A stretch of DNA of 64,000 bases from Mycobacterium sp. 1554424.7 (GCF_001665295.1 NZ_LZSE01000105.1:124001-188000); one strand, 5' to 3'; positions 10,250 to 19,241 are shown, numbered from the stretch's first letter. Translations and numbers: made by a program. Notes: a model not told the origin generated them from the letters alone.

Positions 10250-11140
10250 ATGACCGACGGCGGGAGTGCACCGGAAGGGACGATCGCGGTCCCGGGCGGC
10301 GACGTGTGGTTCAAGCGAGTCGGTGGCGGGGCGGGCCGCCCACTGCTCGTCGTTCACGGTGGGCCCGGTTTGCCCCACAGCTACTTGCGTTCGCTGGAGC
10401 GGTTGGCCGACGAGCGAGAGGTTATTTTCTGGGATCAGCTCGGCTGCGGGAATTCCGACTGTCCATCCGACGCCGGACTCTGGACGATGGAACGTTCGGT
10501 CGCCGAGATGGATGCCGTGGTGAAGGGATTGGACCTCAACCGCTTTCACATCTTCGGCAACTCCTGGGGTGGGATGCTGGCGCAGCAGTACGCGCTCGAC
10601 GTGACATCCGGGGCGGCCAGCCTGACCATCTCCAACAGCATCGCGTCGATACCCGAGTTCTCGAAGATGGTGGCGCGCCTGAAATCCGAGCTGGATCCGG
10701 CAACGCAATCCGCCATCGACCGTCACGAAGCGGCCGGCACCACCTACTCGGCCGAATATCAGGCCGCGATCCGTACCTGGAACGAAACCTATCTGTGTCG
10801 CGTCCGCCCCTGGCCCGGTGAGCTCGAGGATGCGTTCCGGACCATGGGAACCGAGATCTTCGAGACGATGTTCGGGCCCAGCGACTTTCACATCGTCGGG
10901 ACGATCCGGGACTGGGATGTGTTCGACCGGTTGAGCGAGATCGCCTTGCCGACCTTGGTTCTGGCGGGCAGGTTCGACGAATGCGTGCCGGAACACGCAT
11001 GGGAAATCCACCAGCGCATACCGGGTTCGCGGTTCGAGCTGTTCGAGTCGAGCGCCCACATGCCGTTCATCGAGGAGCCCGAGACGTTCGACCGGGTGAT
11101 GCGGGAGTTCCTGCGGTCGGTCGACGCGCCGCGAGCCTAA
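10250..11140 (+). CDS. Proline iminopeptidase-type alpha/beta hydrolase (peptidase S33)
   Basis: 296 aa with the HGGPG motif of prolyl iminopeptidases, nucleophile Ser in GNSWGG, Asp in AGRFDECVP and His in SSAHMPF. ATG at 10250 is chosen over an upstream TTG at 10142. TAGACT at 10236-10241 lies 8 nt before it, compatible with a leaderless mRNA. S33 enzymes include true aminopeptidases and amide or ester hydrolases, so the substrate is open. Its stop codon lies inside the long inverted repeat that follows. Confidence 0.85.
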   Translation: MTDGGSAPEGTIAVPGGDVWFKRVGGGAGRPLLVVHGGPGLPHSYLRSLERLADEREVIFWDQLGCGNSDCPSDAGLWTMERSVAEMDAVVKGLDLNRFHIFGNSWGGMLAQQYALDVTSGAASLTISNSIASIPEFSKMVARLKSELDPATQSAIDRHEAAGTTYSAEYQAAIRTWNETYLCRVRPWPGELEDAFRTMGTEIFETMFGPSDFHIVGTIRDWDVFDRLSEIALPTLVLAGRFDECVPEHAWEIHQRIPGSRFELFESSAHMPFIEEPETFDRVMREFLRSVDAPRA

Positions 11141-11191
11141 CCGCACTGCGAAAAATCCCGCCGAAATTCGCAGTGCGGTTAGGCTCGCGGC
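11128..11191. terminator. 25-bp perfect inverted repeat (bidirectional terminator or dispersed palindrome)
   Basis: Arms 11128-11152 and 11167-11191 are perfectly complementary over 25 bp around a 14-nt loop. The left arm contains the TAA of the hydrolase gene. The element sits between two convergent genes and has no T-tract, as is common for mycobacterial intrinsic terminators. Confidence 0.7.
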
Positions 11192-11198
11192 CGTGCCG

Positions 11199-11966
11199 TC
11201 AGTTCTTGCCGGCGTTCAGCTTGGCGACGATCGACCGGAAATCCTCGGTCGTGAACGACTGGTGCTCGGCCGAGAGCGCGTAGTCCAGGCTGGCCAGCAC
11301 CGCGCGCTCCAAGTGAATGTTGAGCACCCGCTTGGTGCTCTCGACCGCCTGCTGCGGCAACTCCAAAATCTTTTTGGCGCAGGCGATTGCCTCGGCGACG
11401 GGGTCGGTCGCGACGTGGTTGGCCAGTCCCAGTTCGATGGCGCGCTGCGCGCTGATGCGGGTGCCGGTCAGCGCGTACTCCTTGGCGAGCAGCAGGCTGA
11501 TGTGCAGCGGCCAGGTCAGCGGTCCGCCGTCGGCGGCCACCAGGCCCACCTGGACGTGCGGATCGGCGAGGAAGGCGTTCTCGGCGATGTAGACGATGTC
11601 ACTCAGGGCGACCAGGCTGCAGCCGAGCCCGACGGCCGGCCCGTTGACGGCCGCCACCACGGGAATTCGGCAGCGCGCCATGCCGAGCACGATCTCGCGT
11701 CCGTCCCGGATGGTCTTGGCGCGCAGGTCGGCGTCTTGGGACAGCTCCTGGAGGTACGAGAAGTCACCACCGGCCGAAAACGCCTTGCCGCTGCCGGTCA
11801 GCACCGCCGCTCGGGCCCCGGGATCGTCGGTCAGCCGCTGCCACAGCCGCGCGAGTCCGACGTGCAGGTTGTCGTTGACCGCGTTGAGGTCGTCCGGGCG
11901 GTTCAGGGTGATGATCCGCAACGCCCCGTCGGCGCGGACGTCGATTTCGCTTGGCATGTCGTACAT
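11199..11966 (-). CDS. Enoyl-CoA hydratase/isomerase family protein (crotonase)
   Basis: 255 aa crotonase fold. The CoA/oxyanion segments GKAFSAGGDF and NGPAVGLGCSLVALSDI are present. The second catalytic Glu region reads VQVGLVAADGG and appears to lack the usual Glu, so it may be an isomerase or a divergent hydratase. It is last in a four-gene operon (ligase, two dehydrogenase subunits, crotonase); its ATG directly abuts the upstream TGA. Confidence 0.88.
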   Translation of the reverse strand: MYDMPSEIDVRADGALRIITLNRPDDLNAVNDNLHVGLARLWQRLTDDPGARAAVLTGSGKAFSAGGDFSYLQELSQDADLRAKTIRDGREIVLGMARCRIPVVAAVNGPAVGLGCSLVALSDIVYIAENAFLADPHVQVGLVAADGGPLTWPLHISLLLAKEYALTGTRISAQRAIELGLANHVATDPVAEAIACAKKILELPQQAVESTKRVLNIHLERAVLASLDYALSAEHQSFTTEDFRSIVAKLNAGKN

Positions 11967-13058
11967 TCAGACTCCCAATCCCAGGATTCGCGAGGCGATG
12001 ATGTTCTTCTGGATCTGTGACGTTCCGCCCATCACGCTCTGCGCGCGACTGTACAGATAGGCGCCGAGCAGGTCCGGATCGCGGGTCCCGGTGACCGCCA
12101 GCGCGGCGTGCCCCACCGATTGCTCGACCCAGGTCATCAGCAGCTTGTCGAGCGATCCTTCCGGGCCGTGCGAGACCCCGTCCAGCTGTTCGGACAGCCG
12201 CCGACGGACGTGATGCGTCAGCATCTCCGACTCGACCGCCGCCCACGCGAGCTCCTCAGGAACCGAGCCTTTTTCGTTGCGCGCGAACAGGTTTCGGACC
12301 AGCTTGCCGTACCGGGCCGCGTAGCCGAGGGTGGAGGGTTCGCGCTCATGGCCGACGACGGTCATGGCGACGGCCCAGCCCTCGCCGGGAGCTCCGACCA
12401 TCCGGTCCGTGGGCACCGTGGCGCCGTCGAAGAACACCTGGCCGAACTCGTTGGTGACGCCGTTCATCATCCGCAACGGGCGCTGCTGCACGCCGGGCTG
12501 TTTCATGTTGAGCACGAACGCCGACAAGCCGCGGTGGCGTTTGGCGTCGGGGTCGGTGCGGGCCAACAGCAGACACCAGTCGGCGACATCGGAGTAGCTC
12601 GTCCAAATCTTGTGCCCGTGCACCACATAGGTGTCCCCGTCGAGGGTGGCGGTGGTGGTCAGCGACGCCAGGTCCGAGCCCGCGCCGGGCTCGGAGAAAC
12701 CCTGGCACCATCGCTCACTGCCGTTGATGATGCCGGGCACGAAGCGCTTCCGCAGCTCGTCGCTTCCGTGGCGGCCGATGCCGAAAACCAGGTAGCCCAC
12801 GCTCGGGCGGGGTGGAGCGCCCGCGCGCACCAACTCCTCGTCGACGATGACGTCGTACACCGGTGGCAAGTCCCGCCCGCCGTAGTCACGGGGCCAGGAC
12901 AGGCCGAAGAAACCGTTGTCGTAGAGGGCCCGGTGCCAGTCGGCCATGCGCTCCCAGTACTCGTCGCCGGAGCCGGAATACTCCTTGGCGTGCAACGCAA
13001 GCCAGGACCGCAGGCGCTCGCGGAAGGCGGCCTCGTCGGGCGAATCACGAAAGTCCAA
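11967..13058 (-). CDS. Acyl-CoA dehydrogenase, large-type subunit (FadE)
   Basis: 363 aa FAD enzyme. Signatures are RWCQGFSEPGAGSDLAS, WTSYSDVADWCLLLART and the C-terminal MGGTSQIQKNIIASRILGLG. It overlaps the preceding acyl-CoA dehydrogenase-like gene by 14 nt. Paired, dissimilar adjacent FadEs form alpha2beta2 heterotetramers in mycobacteria (for example ChsE1-ChsE2 acting on steroid side chains). That pairing is inferred here from adjacency. Confidence 0.9.
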   Translation of the reverse strand: MDFRDSPDEAAFRERLRSWLALHAKEYSGSGDEYWERMADWHRALYDNGFFGLSWPRDYGGRDLPPVYDVIVDEELVRAGAPPRPSVGYLVFGIGRHGSDELRKRFVPGIINGSERWCQGFSEPGAGSDLASLTTTATLDGDTYVVHGHKIWTSYSDVADWCLLLARTDPDAKRHRGLSAFVLNMKQPGVQQRPLRMMNGVTNEFGQVFFDGATVPTDRMVGAPGEGWAVAMTVVGHEREPSTLGYAARYGKLVRNLFARNEKGSVPEELAWAAVESEMLTHHVRRRLSEQLDGVSHGPEGSLDKLLMTWVEQSVGHAALAVTGTRDPDLLGAYLYSRAQSVMGGTSQIQKNIIASRILGLGV

Positions 13059-13950
13059 AGTCGATCTCCTTCAGCGTGACGGGCCAGAGTTCGGTCGAGG
13101 TGAGCGCGCGGCGCAGGTAGACGTGGGCGATGCATTCCCAGGTGTTGCCGATGCCGCCGTGCACCTGCACGGCGGTCTCGCAGACGGTGCGTGTTGCGCG
13201 GGCGCAGTAAACCTTGGCGATCTGCGCGGCCCGAATCGCCTCGACCGGCGCGAGCTCGTCCACCGCCCACGCGGCGTGGCGCAACACGCTCACCGAACCC
13301 TCGATCAGCGCCAGGCTTTCGGCCAGCAGGTGTGCGATGGCCTGATAGGAGCCGATCGTTTTGCCGTACTGTTCACGGATTTTCGCATAGTCGCACGCGA
13401 CCGCGTGCGCGCCGCGCGCGATGCCGACCAGGTCCGCCGACGTGGTGACCAGCGCGAGAGCCAGCCACCGCTCGGCCACTTCGGACGGCACCTCACCCAG
13501 AGTCGTCGGCGATCCGACCGCGTCGGCCTCGGCGCGGGTCAGGTCGGCGCCCGCGCGGGTCGCGTCGACGTCGGTGGCCAGGACCGTGGTGCCGGACAGG
13601 GACAGGGCGCGCCGCGCGCCCCGGGCGTCGATCACCCGGTCGTCGACCGCGACGGTCGAACCCCCGCTTTCGGCGCCGACGTGGCGCGCCAGGTCGTCGG
13701 CCAGCACCGGCCCGAGGAACGGCGCGTCGACCAATCGGCGGCCGAATTCCTCGGCGACGATGGCCACTTCGACGCCGGACGCGCCGTCGGAGCGCAGCGA
13801 CCGCCACCCGGTCGTCTCGATCTGCTTGTCCAGCCGCGCGATTCGGCTCCGGTCGTCGAGATCCTGGACCGCTGCGGGTCCGAGGTCGTCGGCCAGCTTG
13901 GCGGCCGCGTCACGAAGCTGCTGCTGCTCAGCTGTCAGACGTACATCCAT
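13045..13950 (-). CDS. Acyl-CoA dehydrogenase, small-type partner subunit (FadE)
   Basis: 301 aa. The N-terminal helical domain is shortened and divergent, while the C-terminal domain keeps YGKTIGSYQAIAHLLA and the QVHGGIGNTWE motif. It lacks the middle-domain signature seen in its partner, as expected for the partner subunit of a heteromeric dehydrogenase. It overlaps both the ligase (23 nt) and the next fadE (14 nt), so translation is coupled. Confidence 0.87.
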   Translation of the reverse strand: MDVRLTAEQQQLRDAAAKLADDLGPAAVQDLDDRSRIARLDKQIETTGWRSLRSDGASGVEVAIVAEEFGRRLVDAPFLGPVLADDLARHVGAESGGSTVAVDDRVIDARGARRALSLSGTTVLATDVDATRAGADLTRAEADAVGSPTTLGEVPSEVAERWLALALVTTSADLVGIARGAHAVACDYAKIREQYGKTIGSYQAIAHLLAESLALIEGSVSVLRHAAWAVDELAPVEAIRAAQIAKVYCARATRTVCETAVQVHGGIGNTWECIAHVYLRRALTSTELWPVTLKEIDFGLS

Positions 13951-15331
13951 AGGACTCCTTCAAAACTCGGCGCAGCACCTTGCCCGAGGGCAGGCGCGGA
14001 ATGTCGTCCACGAACACGACGCGGCTCAGGTGCTTATAGGACGCTAGCTTCTCGTCCACCCGAGCGGTCAGGTCGGATGGGTCGACCGGCGCGCGCGCCG
14101 CGACGGCGGCGACGATCGCCTCACCGTTGATGCCGTCGGGAACACCGAACACCGCGCAGTCTTTGACGGCCGGATGACCGTGCAGCACCGTCTCGATTTC
14201 GGCCGGCGCGACCTGGAAACCGCGCACCTTGATCATCTCCTTGAGACGGTCGGTGATTCGCAGCCAGCCGCCGCCGTCGAGCCAGCCCACGTCCCCCGTG
14301 CGATACCAGCCGTCACGGATCGCCTCGGCCGTCGCCGCGGCGGGCAGGTAGCCGGCCATCAACGACATCGACCGCGCCTGGATCTCGCCGACCTCTCCCG
14401 GGCCGACGGGCTGGCCGGTTTCCAACGAGACCACCCGCAGATCCACCCCCGGCACCGGGCGCCCGACCGAATCAAGCCTGGCCCCCTGCAGCGGATTACA
14501 CGCGATGACGGGCAATTCCGTGGTCCCATAGGCGGGGACCCAGCCGACGCCGGTCCGCCGGGTCACGGTCTCGGCGACGCTGGGGCTGACGGGCGTCGCG
14601 CCCCACACGATGAAGCGCAGCGAGGACAGGTCGTACGACTCGAGCTCGGGGTGCGAGGCGATGGCCAGCGCGATGGGCGCGACCGCCATTTCGATTGTGA
14701 TGCGGTCTTTTTCGATCGTCCGCAGCATCCGGTCGATGTCGAATCGCGCGTGCAGCCGCATCCACGCGCCGGTCCGCAGCGCGGTGAGGATGTTGAGCAG
14801 GCCGAGGATGTGTGAGGGCGGCGTGGCGACCTGGATCCGGTCGCGTCGGGTCAGCTGCAGCGCCGCCCGCCAGTGCCCCACCGCCTCCTCCAACGCCGCG
14901 TGCGTGTGGCGCACGGCCTTGGGCAGGCCGGTGGTGCCGGAACTGAACACCAGCGCGGCATCGGCGCCGGGCCGCGGCGAGCGGGACGTCGGCTCACCCG
15001 GGGTGAGCGGTTCGTCCAGGTGCAGCATCGGCATCAGGCCGGCCAGCACCGGATGGTCTCCGACCGCGTGCGCCGGGCCGGTGATGGCCAGCGCATGGTC
15101 CACCTCGTCGCGCTTCCACGCGGGGCTGATGAGGACCGCGGTGGCACCGAGCCGCCAGATCGCGAGCAGGGCCGCCACAAACTCGGGCCGGTTGGATGAC
15201 ATGACCGCCACCCGCTGACCTGCGGTGACACCCCTTTTCGCCGCCGTGGCGGCCAGATCGTCGGCCAGCGCGTCGAGCTGAGGCAGGCTGAACCGCCGTT
15301 CCTCGCACACGAGCGCCGCCGGCTCGGACAC
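13928..15331 (-). CDS. AMP-dependent acyl-CoA ligase (FadD-like)
   Basis: 467 aa ANL-superfamily ligase that activates a carboxylic acid as its CoA thioester. The P-loop is FSSGTTGLPK, with YGTTE, GWYRTGDVGWLD, the hinge RLKEMIKVRG and catalytic Lys in LPSGKVLRR. GTG at 15331 has GGAAGGAA upstream. It is slightly short for the family. It opens the fadD-fadE-fadE-echA operon, which reads as one beta-oxidation round. Substrate unknown; a phenylpropanoid or branched acid fits the neighbourhood. Confidence 0.9.
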   Translation of the reverse strand: MSEPAALVCEERRFSLPQLDALADDLAATAAKRGVTAGQRVAVMSSNRPEFVAALLAIWRLGATAVLISPAWKRDEVDHALAITGPAHAVGDHPVLAGLMPMLHLDEPLTPGEPTSRSPRPGADAALVFSSGTTGLPKAVRHTHAALEEAVGHWRAALQLTRRDRIQVATPPSHILGLLNILTALRTGAWMRLHARFDIDRMLRTIEKDRITIEMAVAPIALAIASHPELESYDLSSLRFIVWGATPVSPSVAETVTRRTGVGWVPAYGTTELPVIACNPLQGARLDSVGRPVPGVDLRVVSLETGQPVGPGEVGEIQARSMSLMAGYLPAAATAEAIRDGWYRTGDVGWLDGGGWLRITDRLKEMIKVRGFQVAPAEIETVLHGHPAVKDCAVFGVPDGINGEAIVAAVAARAPVDPSDLTARVDEKLASYKHLSRVVFVDDIPRLPSGKVLRRVLKESYGCTSDS

Positions 15332-15383
15332 GTCCCGTTCCTTCCAGCAGTCCGAACGTCTTGAGAAGACCCTATCGTTCTGT

Positions 15384-15398
15384 GAGAATAGTATTCTC
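15384..15398. promoter_or_regulatory. Perfect palindromic operator candidate GAGAAT-AGT-ATTCTC
   Basis: Six-bp perfect arms around AGT, in the divergent gap between the ligase operon and the ferredoxin gene. It shares GAGAA-N5-TTCTC with the site at 9569-9583, so one regulator may control both transcription units on each side. Confidence 0.6.
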
Positions 15399-15431
15399 TA
15401 TAGTGAAGAATGCAAATATGGAGGGGCGGTC

Positions 15432-15776
15432 ATGGCGACGGTCACCACGATCATCGAGGAGACTCCACGGGTGACAGATCCCGCATCCAGTAACGGCGCC
15501 GAGGTCGGCACGGTGACGATTCACCTCGACCGCAAGAAGGCGACGGTCCCGCGGGTCCCCGGCGAAACCCTGTTGGAAAGCGCGCGGCGGGCCGGCCTGG
15601 AGCCGCCCTTCAGCTGCGAGGCCGGTAACTGCGGCACGTGCATGGCCAGACTCGAGGAGGGCCACGCGACCATGCGCGTCAACGACGCCCTCGACGACGA
15701 CGAGGTGGCCGAGGGCTACATTCTGACGTGCCAGGGCGTGCCCGACACGGATTCGGTCACGGTGCGCTACGAGTAG
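15432..15776 (+). CDS. [2Fe-2S] ferredoxin, plant type
   Basis: 114 aa. Cluster ligands are visible as CEAGNCGTC (C-x4-C-x2-C) and a distal Cys in YILTCQ. An N-terminal extension of ~25 residues precedes the beta-grasp fold. It is an electron carrier for an oxygenase, but no P450 or Rieske oxygenase is nearby. It starts a + strand unit with the next two genes. Confidence 0.92.
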   Translation: MATVTTIIEETPRVTDPASSNGAEVGTVTIHLDRKKATVPRVPGETLLESARRAGLEPPFSCEAGNCGTCMARLEEGHATMRVNDALDDDEVAEGYILTCQGVPDTDSVTVRYE

Positions 15777-15796
15777 TCACAAGAGAGGCGACCGCG

Positions 15797-16111
15797 ATGG
15801 CCAAGGGAATCATGCTCGTCGAGAGTCGGCCCAGTTCGCCCGAGCGCGAGCAGGAGTACAACACCTGGTACGACGAGGTGCATCTGCCCGAGCTGCTGGC
15901 GCTCGACGGGATCGTTGGGGCGCGCCGGCTGCGTCCGGTCGACGGGCAGGGCCCGTATGTCGCCATCTACGAACTCGAGGGCGACGATCTGCAGGCCATC
16001 TTGGACAACATGATCGCCAACGCCGCTCAGCTGCACATGTCCGATGCCCTGCTGTTGGATCCGGCGCCGGTCCCGCGACTGCTGGAGACGACCATCGAGT
16101 GCGGCGGCTAA
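15797..16111 (+). CDS. Small EthD/ABM-like ferredoxin-fold protein
   Basis: 104 aa with KGIMLVESRPSSPEREQEYNTWYDEVHLPELLAL, the Y-N-x-W-Y-x-x-V-H-L-P pattern of DUF4286/EthD-like dimeric alpha-beta barrels. AGAGAGG precedes the ATG at 15797. Relatives accompany oxygenase pathways, but the biochemical role is unproven. It lies 20 nt after the ferredoxin. Confidence 0.75.
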   Translation: MAKGIMLVESRPSSPEREQEYNTWYDEVHLPELLALDGIVGARRLRPVDGQGPYVAIYELEGDDLQAILDNMIANAAQLHMSDALLLDPAPVPRLLETTIECGG

Positions 16112-16112
16112 C

Positions 16113-16174
16113 GGCGAACGTCGACTTGTTGCGCGAAATCCGGCGATTGGCCGCAACAACTCGACGCTCGGCGG
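16113..16174. repeat. 62-bp palindromic intergenic element, copy 1
   Basis: Imperfect inverted repeat: CGTCGACTTGTTGCG is opposed by CGCAACAACTCGACG, with a central ATCCGGCGATT. A near-identical element lies at 20168-20229 with the same C:C mismatch in the stem. Here it follows a stop codon within a same-strand gene series, so it could attenuate expression of the downstream amidohydrolase. Confidence 0.7.
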
Positions 16175-16198
16175 GGAGCGCAAGAGAGGACCGATCCG

Positions 16199-17467
16199 AT
16201 GAATGTCGATGACCTGATCCTGGTGAGCATCGACGACCATGTCGTCGAGCCGCCGGACATGTTCCTGCGCCACGTGCCAGCCAAGTACAAGGCCGAGGCC
16301 CCGGTCGTCGTGACGGACGACAAGGGCGTCGACCAGTGGATGTACCAGGGCAGGCCGCAAGGCGTGAGCGGACTGAACGCCGTCGTGTCGTGGCCCGCCG
16401 ACGAATGGGGCCGCGACCCAGCCGGTTTCGCCGAAATGCGGCCGGGCGTCTACGACGTCCACGAACGCGTCCGGGACATGAACCGCAACGGCATCCTCGC
16501 GTCGATGTGCTTCCCGACGTTCACCGGCTTTTCGGCCCGCCACCTCAACATGACGCGCGAGGACGTCACCCTGGTGATGGTGTCGGCCTACAACGACTGG
16601 CACATCGACGAATGGGCCGGCTCCTACCCGGACCGGTTCATCCCCATCGCGATCCTGCCGACCTGGACTCCCGAGGGCATGTGCGCCGAGATCCGGCGGG
16701 TGGCGGCCAAGGGTTGCCGGGCGGTGACGATGCCGGAATTGCCGCACCTGGAAGGGCTTCCGAGCTACCACGACGAGGACTACTGGGGCCCCGTGTTCCG
16801 CACGCTGTCCGAGGAGAACGTGGTGATGTGCCTGCACATCGGCACCGGGTTCGGCGCGATCAGCATGGCCCCGGACGCACCGATCGACAATCTGATCATC
16901 CTGGCCACTCAGATCTCGGCGATGTGTGCGCAGGATCTGTTGTGGGGCCCCGCGATGCGCAACTACCCCGACCTGAAGTTCGCGTTCTCCGAAGGCGGAA
17001 TCGGTTGGATTCCCTTCTATTTGGACCGCAGCGACCGTCACTACACCAACCAGAAGTGGCTGCGCCGCGACTTCGGCGACAAGCTGCCCAGTGACGTCTT
17101 CCGCGAGCACTCGCTGGCCTGCTACGTCACCGACAAGACGTCGCTGAAGCTGCGCCACGAGATCGGCATCGACATCATTGCCTGGGAGTGCGACTACCCG
17201 CACTCGGACTGCTTTTGGCCGGACGCGCCCGAACAGGTGCTGGCCGAGCTGGCGGCCGCCGGCGCCGACGATTCCGATATCGACAAGATCACCTGGCGCA
17301 ACGCCTGCCGGTTCTTCAGCTGGGATCCGTTCGCGCGGACGCCACGCGAGCGAGCTACCGTTAAGGCTTTGCGGGCCAACGCGACCGACGTCGATGTGTC
17401 CATCCGTCCGCGCGCCGAGTGGGCGAGGCGGTATCAGGAGAAGCAGCTCGCCAAGGTCAACTCCTGA
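16199..17467 (+). CDS. Amidohydrolase 2 family (ACMSD-like TIM barrel)
   Basis: 422 aa, of the metal-dependent hydrolase/decarboxylase family related to ACMSD. SIDDHVVEPPDMF is the N-terminal metal-site segment, followed by CFPTFTGFSARHL, CLHIGTGFG, FSEGGIGWIPF and EWECDYPHSDCFWP. The family hydrolyses or decarboxylates cyclic and aromatic acids. It is probably co-transcribed with the ferredoxin and ABM-like genes. It overlaps the convergent LLM gene by 11 bp. Confidence 0.9.
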   Translation: MNVDDLILVSIDDHVVEPPDMFLRHVPAKYKAEAPVVVTDDKGVDQWMYQGRPQGVSGLNAVVSWPADEWGRDPAGFAEMRPGVYDVHERVRDMNRNGILASMCFPTFTGFSARHLNMTREDVTLVMVSAYNDWHIDEWAGSYPDRFIPIAILPTWTPEGMCAEIRRVAAKGCRAVTMPELPHLEGLPSYHDEDYWGPVFRTLSEENVVMCLHIGTGFGAISMAPDAPIDNLIILATQISAMCAQDLLWGPAMRNYPDLKFAFSEGGIGWIPFYLDRSDRHYTNQKWLRRDFGDKLPSDVFREHSLACYVTDKTSLKLRHEIGIDIIAWECDYPHSDCFWPDAPEQVLAELAAAGADDSDIDKITWRNACRFFSWDPFARTPRERATVKALRANATDVDVSIRPRAEWARRYQEKQLAKVNS

Positions 17468-18227
17468 CGGCTAAGCCGGCCAGCGCCGGAGCCAGATCCT
17501 CTAATTGCCTTATGCCCGTGTCGAATTCGATGCCGATGGGCAACAACAGCGCCACGTGATCGGCGCCGGCGGCAAGGTGTTCGCGCACTAGCGCGCCGAT
17601 GGGCGCCGCATCCGGCCGATCGACCTCCACGGACATTCCGACGACCAAGAGCTTGTCCGGCCCCAGCGACTGTCGAGCGTCTGCCGTGAACTCAGGATGC
17701 GACATGGCCGGCAGCGCCCCGTCGGCAAGATCACCCGCTAACGCAAGCATTTTCGGGCCGTTGGCGGCGATGATCCGGGGATAGGGCGCGTCGGGCGCCG
17801 GCGGCCAAGTTTGGGCGTTCATCCCGTTCAGGTAGTCGCGCATGGTGGCCAGCGGGCTGCCGAATTCCCGTCCGACGCTGGCCGCCTGCTCGGGATAACC
17901 TACCCCCAGTCCCAGTACTATCCGGCCCGGATATGCCTGTGCCAGTTGGGCCGCCGCGGCGTTCATGGTCTGCGCCGGCCGCGCCCAGATGTTGGCGATG
18001 CACGTGCCGAACACCATCCGCTCGGTGGCGGGTAGCAGCGTGGCAAGCAGCACCAGGGCGTCCTTTCCGATCACCTCGTTGGTCCACACCGCGCGGTACC
18101 CGGCACGTTCGAGCCTGCCCACCGCCTCGCGGTGCAGATCGACCGAAAGCGGGTCGGTGAGGGAGACCGGCAAGCAGACGCCCAGCGCTCCCAACGCCTT
18201 TCGGGCGTCAGCCACGGTGCCGCTCAT
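17457..18227 (-). CDS. LLM-class F420-dependent oxidoreductase
   Basis: 256 aa, of the luciferase-like TIM-barrel family. GRIVLGLGVGYPEQA and RIIAANGPKMLALAGDLADG are typical of coenzyme-F420 enzymes of mycobacteria. Its start overlaps the stop of the upstream NAD-dependent epimerase-type gene by 4 nt, so the two form an operon. Substrate unknown. Confidence 0.85.
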   Translation of the reverse strand: MSGTVADARKALGALGVCLPVSLTDPLSVDLHREAVGRLERAGYRAVWTNEVIGKDALVLLATLLPATERMVFGTCIANIWARPAQTMNAAAAQLAQAYPGRIVLGLGVGYPEQAASVGREFGSPLATMRDYLNGMNAQTWPPAPDAPYPRIIAANGPKMLALAGDLADGALPAMSHPEFTADARQSLGPDKLLVVGMSVEVDRPDAAPIGALVREHLAAGADHVALLLPIGIEFDTGIRQLEDLAPALAGLAVRS

Positions 18228-19117
18228 TCGCCGAAGTAGTGGCCGGCGTCGAGATCCTCGAGCAGGCCGGCCCGTTCGGGCTTCCAGTCCAGCACCTTCT
18301 GCGTCACGGCGCTCGACGTCGGGTTGTCCAGCGACGCGAAGAGCGCGAGAAAACCGAAGTGACCGGCTTCTTCGGCGGGAATGCCGACCGCTGGCACATT
18401 CAGGTGGCGCGCGATGACGTCGGCGATGTCGCGGAACGGCACCCCTTCGTCGGCGACCCCGTGCAAACGCGTTCCGGGGGGCGCCTTTTCGAGAGCCAGC
18501 CGGTACAGGTGCGCGGCGTCCAGCGTGTGCAGCGCGGGCCAGCGGTTTGCCCCGTCCCCGATATAGGCGGACTTCCCCGTCTCACGGGCGGTGTTGATCA
18601 GGTGGTGGGCGAAGCCGTGGTGGTCCAGGTCGCTGTGCACCAACGGGGACAACCGAATAACCGAGGATCGCACTCCGCGTTCGGCCAACGCGATCACCGC
18701 GTTCTCCGAGTCGACCCGCGGCCCACCGGGCAGCGTGTCCATTTCGGTGGCATGGCCGCCGCGCCCCAGGAGCGATAACAGCAGGGTTCCCGAGGTGCTG
18801 ACGAAGGGCCGATCGGAGCCGACGAGCGCGTCCCCCATGGCTTCGACTGCCCGTAGATCCGTCTCCGCGGCACCGGCGAAGTCGTCGAAGTCGTGTTTGA
18901 AGGCGAGGTGGATGACACCGTCGGCCGCCGCGGCCGCATCCCGCAAGCCATCGATATCGTCGAGATCACCCCGCCGCGCGGTGGCGCCGGCCGCGGTCAG
19001 CGTGGCCGCGCCCTCGTCCGAGCGGGCCAACCCGGTGACCTGATGACCGGCTTCGATGAGTTCGGCGACGACTGCGGAACCGATGTGTCCGGTCGCGCCC
19101 GTGACAAAGACGTGCAT
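18224..19117 (-). CDS. NAD(P)-binding extended SDR / epimerase-like protein
   Basis: 297 aa atypical SDR with the N-terminal nucleotide motif TGATGHIG. The usual YxxxK is not evident; the region reads DSENAVIALAERG. The family includes NmrA-like and epimerase-like reductases. It is divergent from a LysR regulator, which probably controls it and the LLM gene it overlaps. A coding-like frame continues upstream to 19236 but has no clear ribosome site. Confidence 0.85.
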   Translation of the reverse strand: MHVFVTGATGHIGSAVVAELIEAGHQVTGLARSDEGAATLTAAGATARRGDLDDIDGLRDAAAAADGVIHLAFKHDFDDFAGAAETDLRAVEAMGDALVGSDRPFVSTSGTLLLSLLGRGGHATEMDTLPGGPRVDSENAVIALAERGVRSSVIRLSPLVHSDLDHHGFAHHLINTARETGKSAYIGDGANRWPALHTLDAAHLYRLALEKAPPGTRLHGVADEGVPFRDIADVIARHLNVPAVGIPAEEAGHFGFLALFASLDNPTSSAVTQKVLDWKPERAGLLEDLDAGHYFGE

Positions 19118-19241
19118 GGAATTTCCCCTTCCGTTGACGCCATCAAGTCAATGACAAGCTCGTCGATAGCGTCCAAGACCTGTTTCATATGACGCGATAC
19201 CGGATCGGCATCACCGCATGTCAATAGGCCTATCAAGCCCA

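Noticed and set aside
15767-17203. A 478-aa minus-strand frame opposite the amidohydrolase
   Set aside because: Antisense artefact; the + strand protein has intact amidohydrolase motifs.
18997-19236. 79-aa minus-strand frame (MIGLLTCGDADPVSR...) upstream of the SDR gene
   Set aside because: It overlaps the SDR start and most of it lies in the divergent promoter region without a ribosome site; the first ~35 residues look coding-like but support is too weak.
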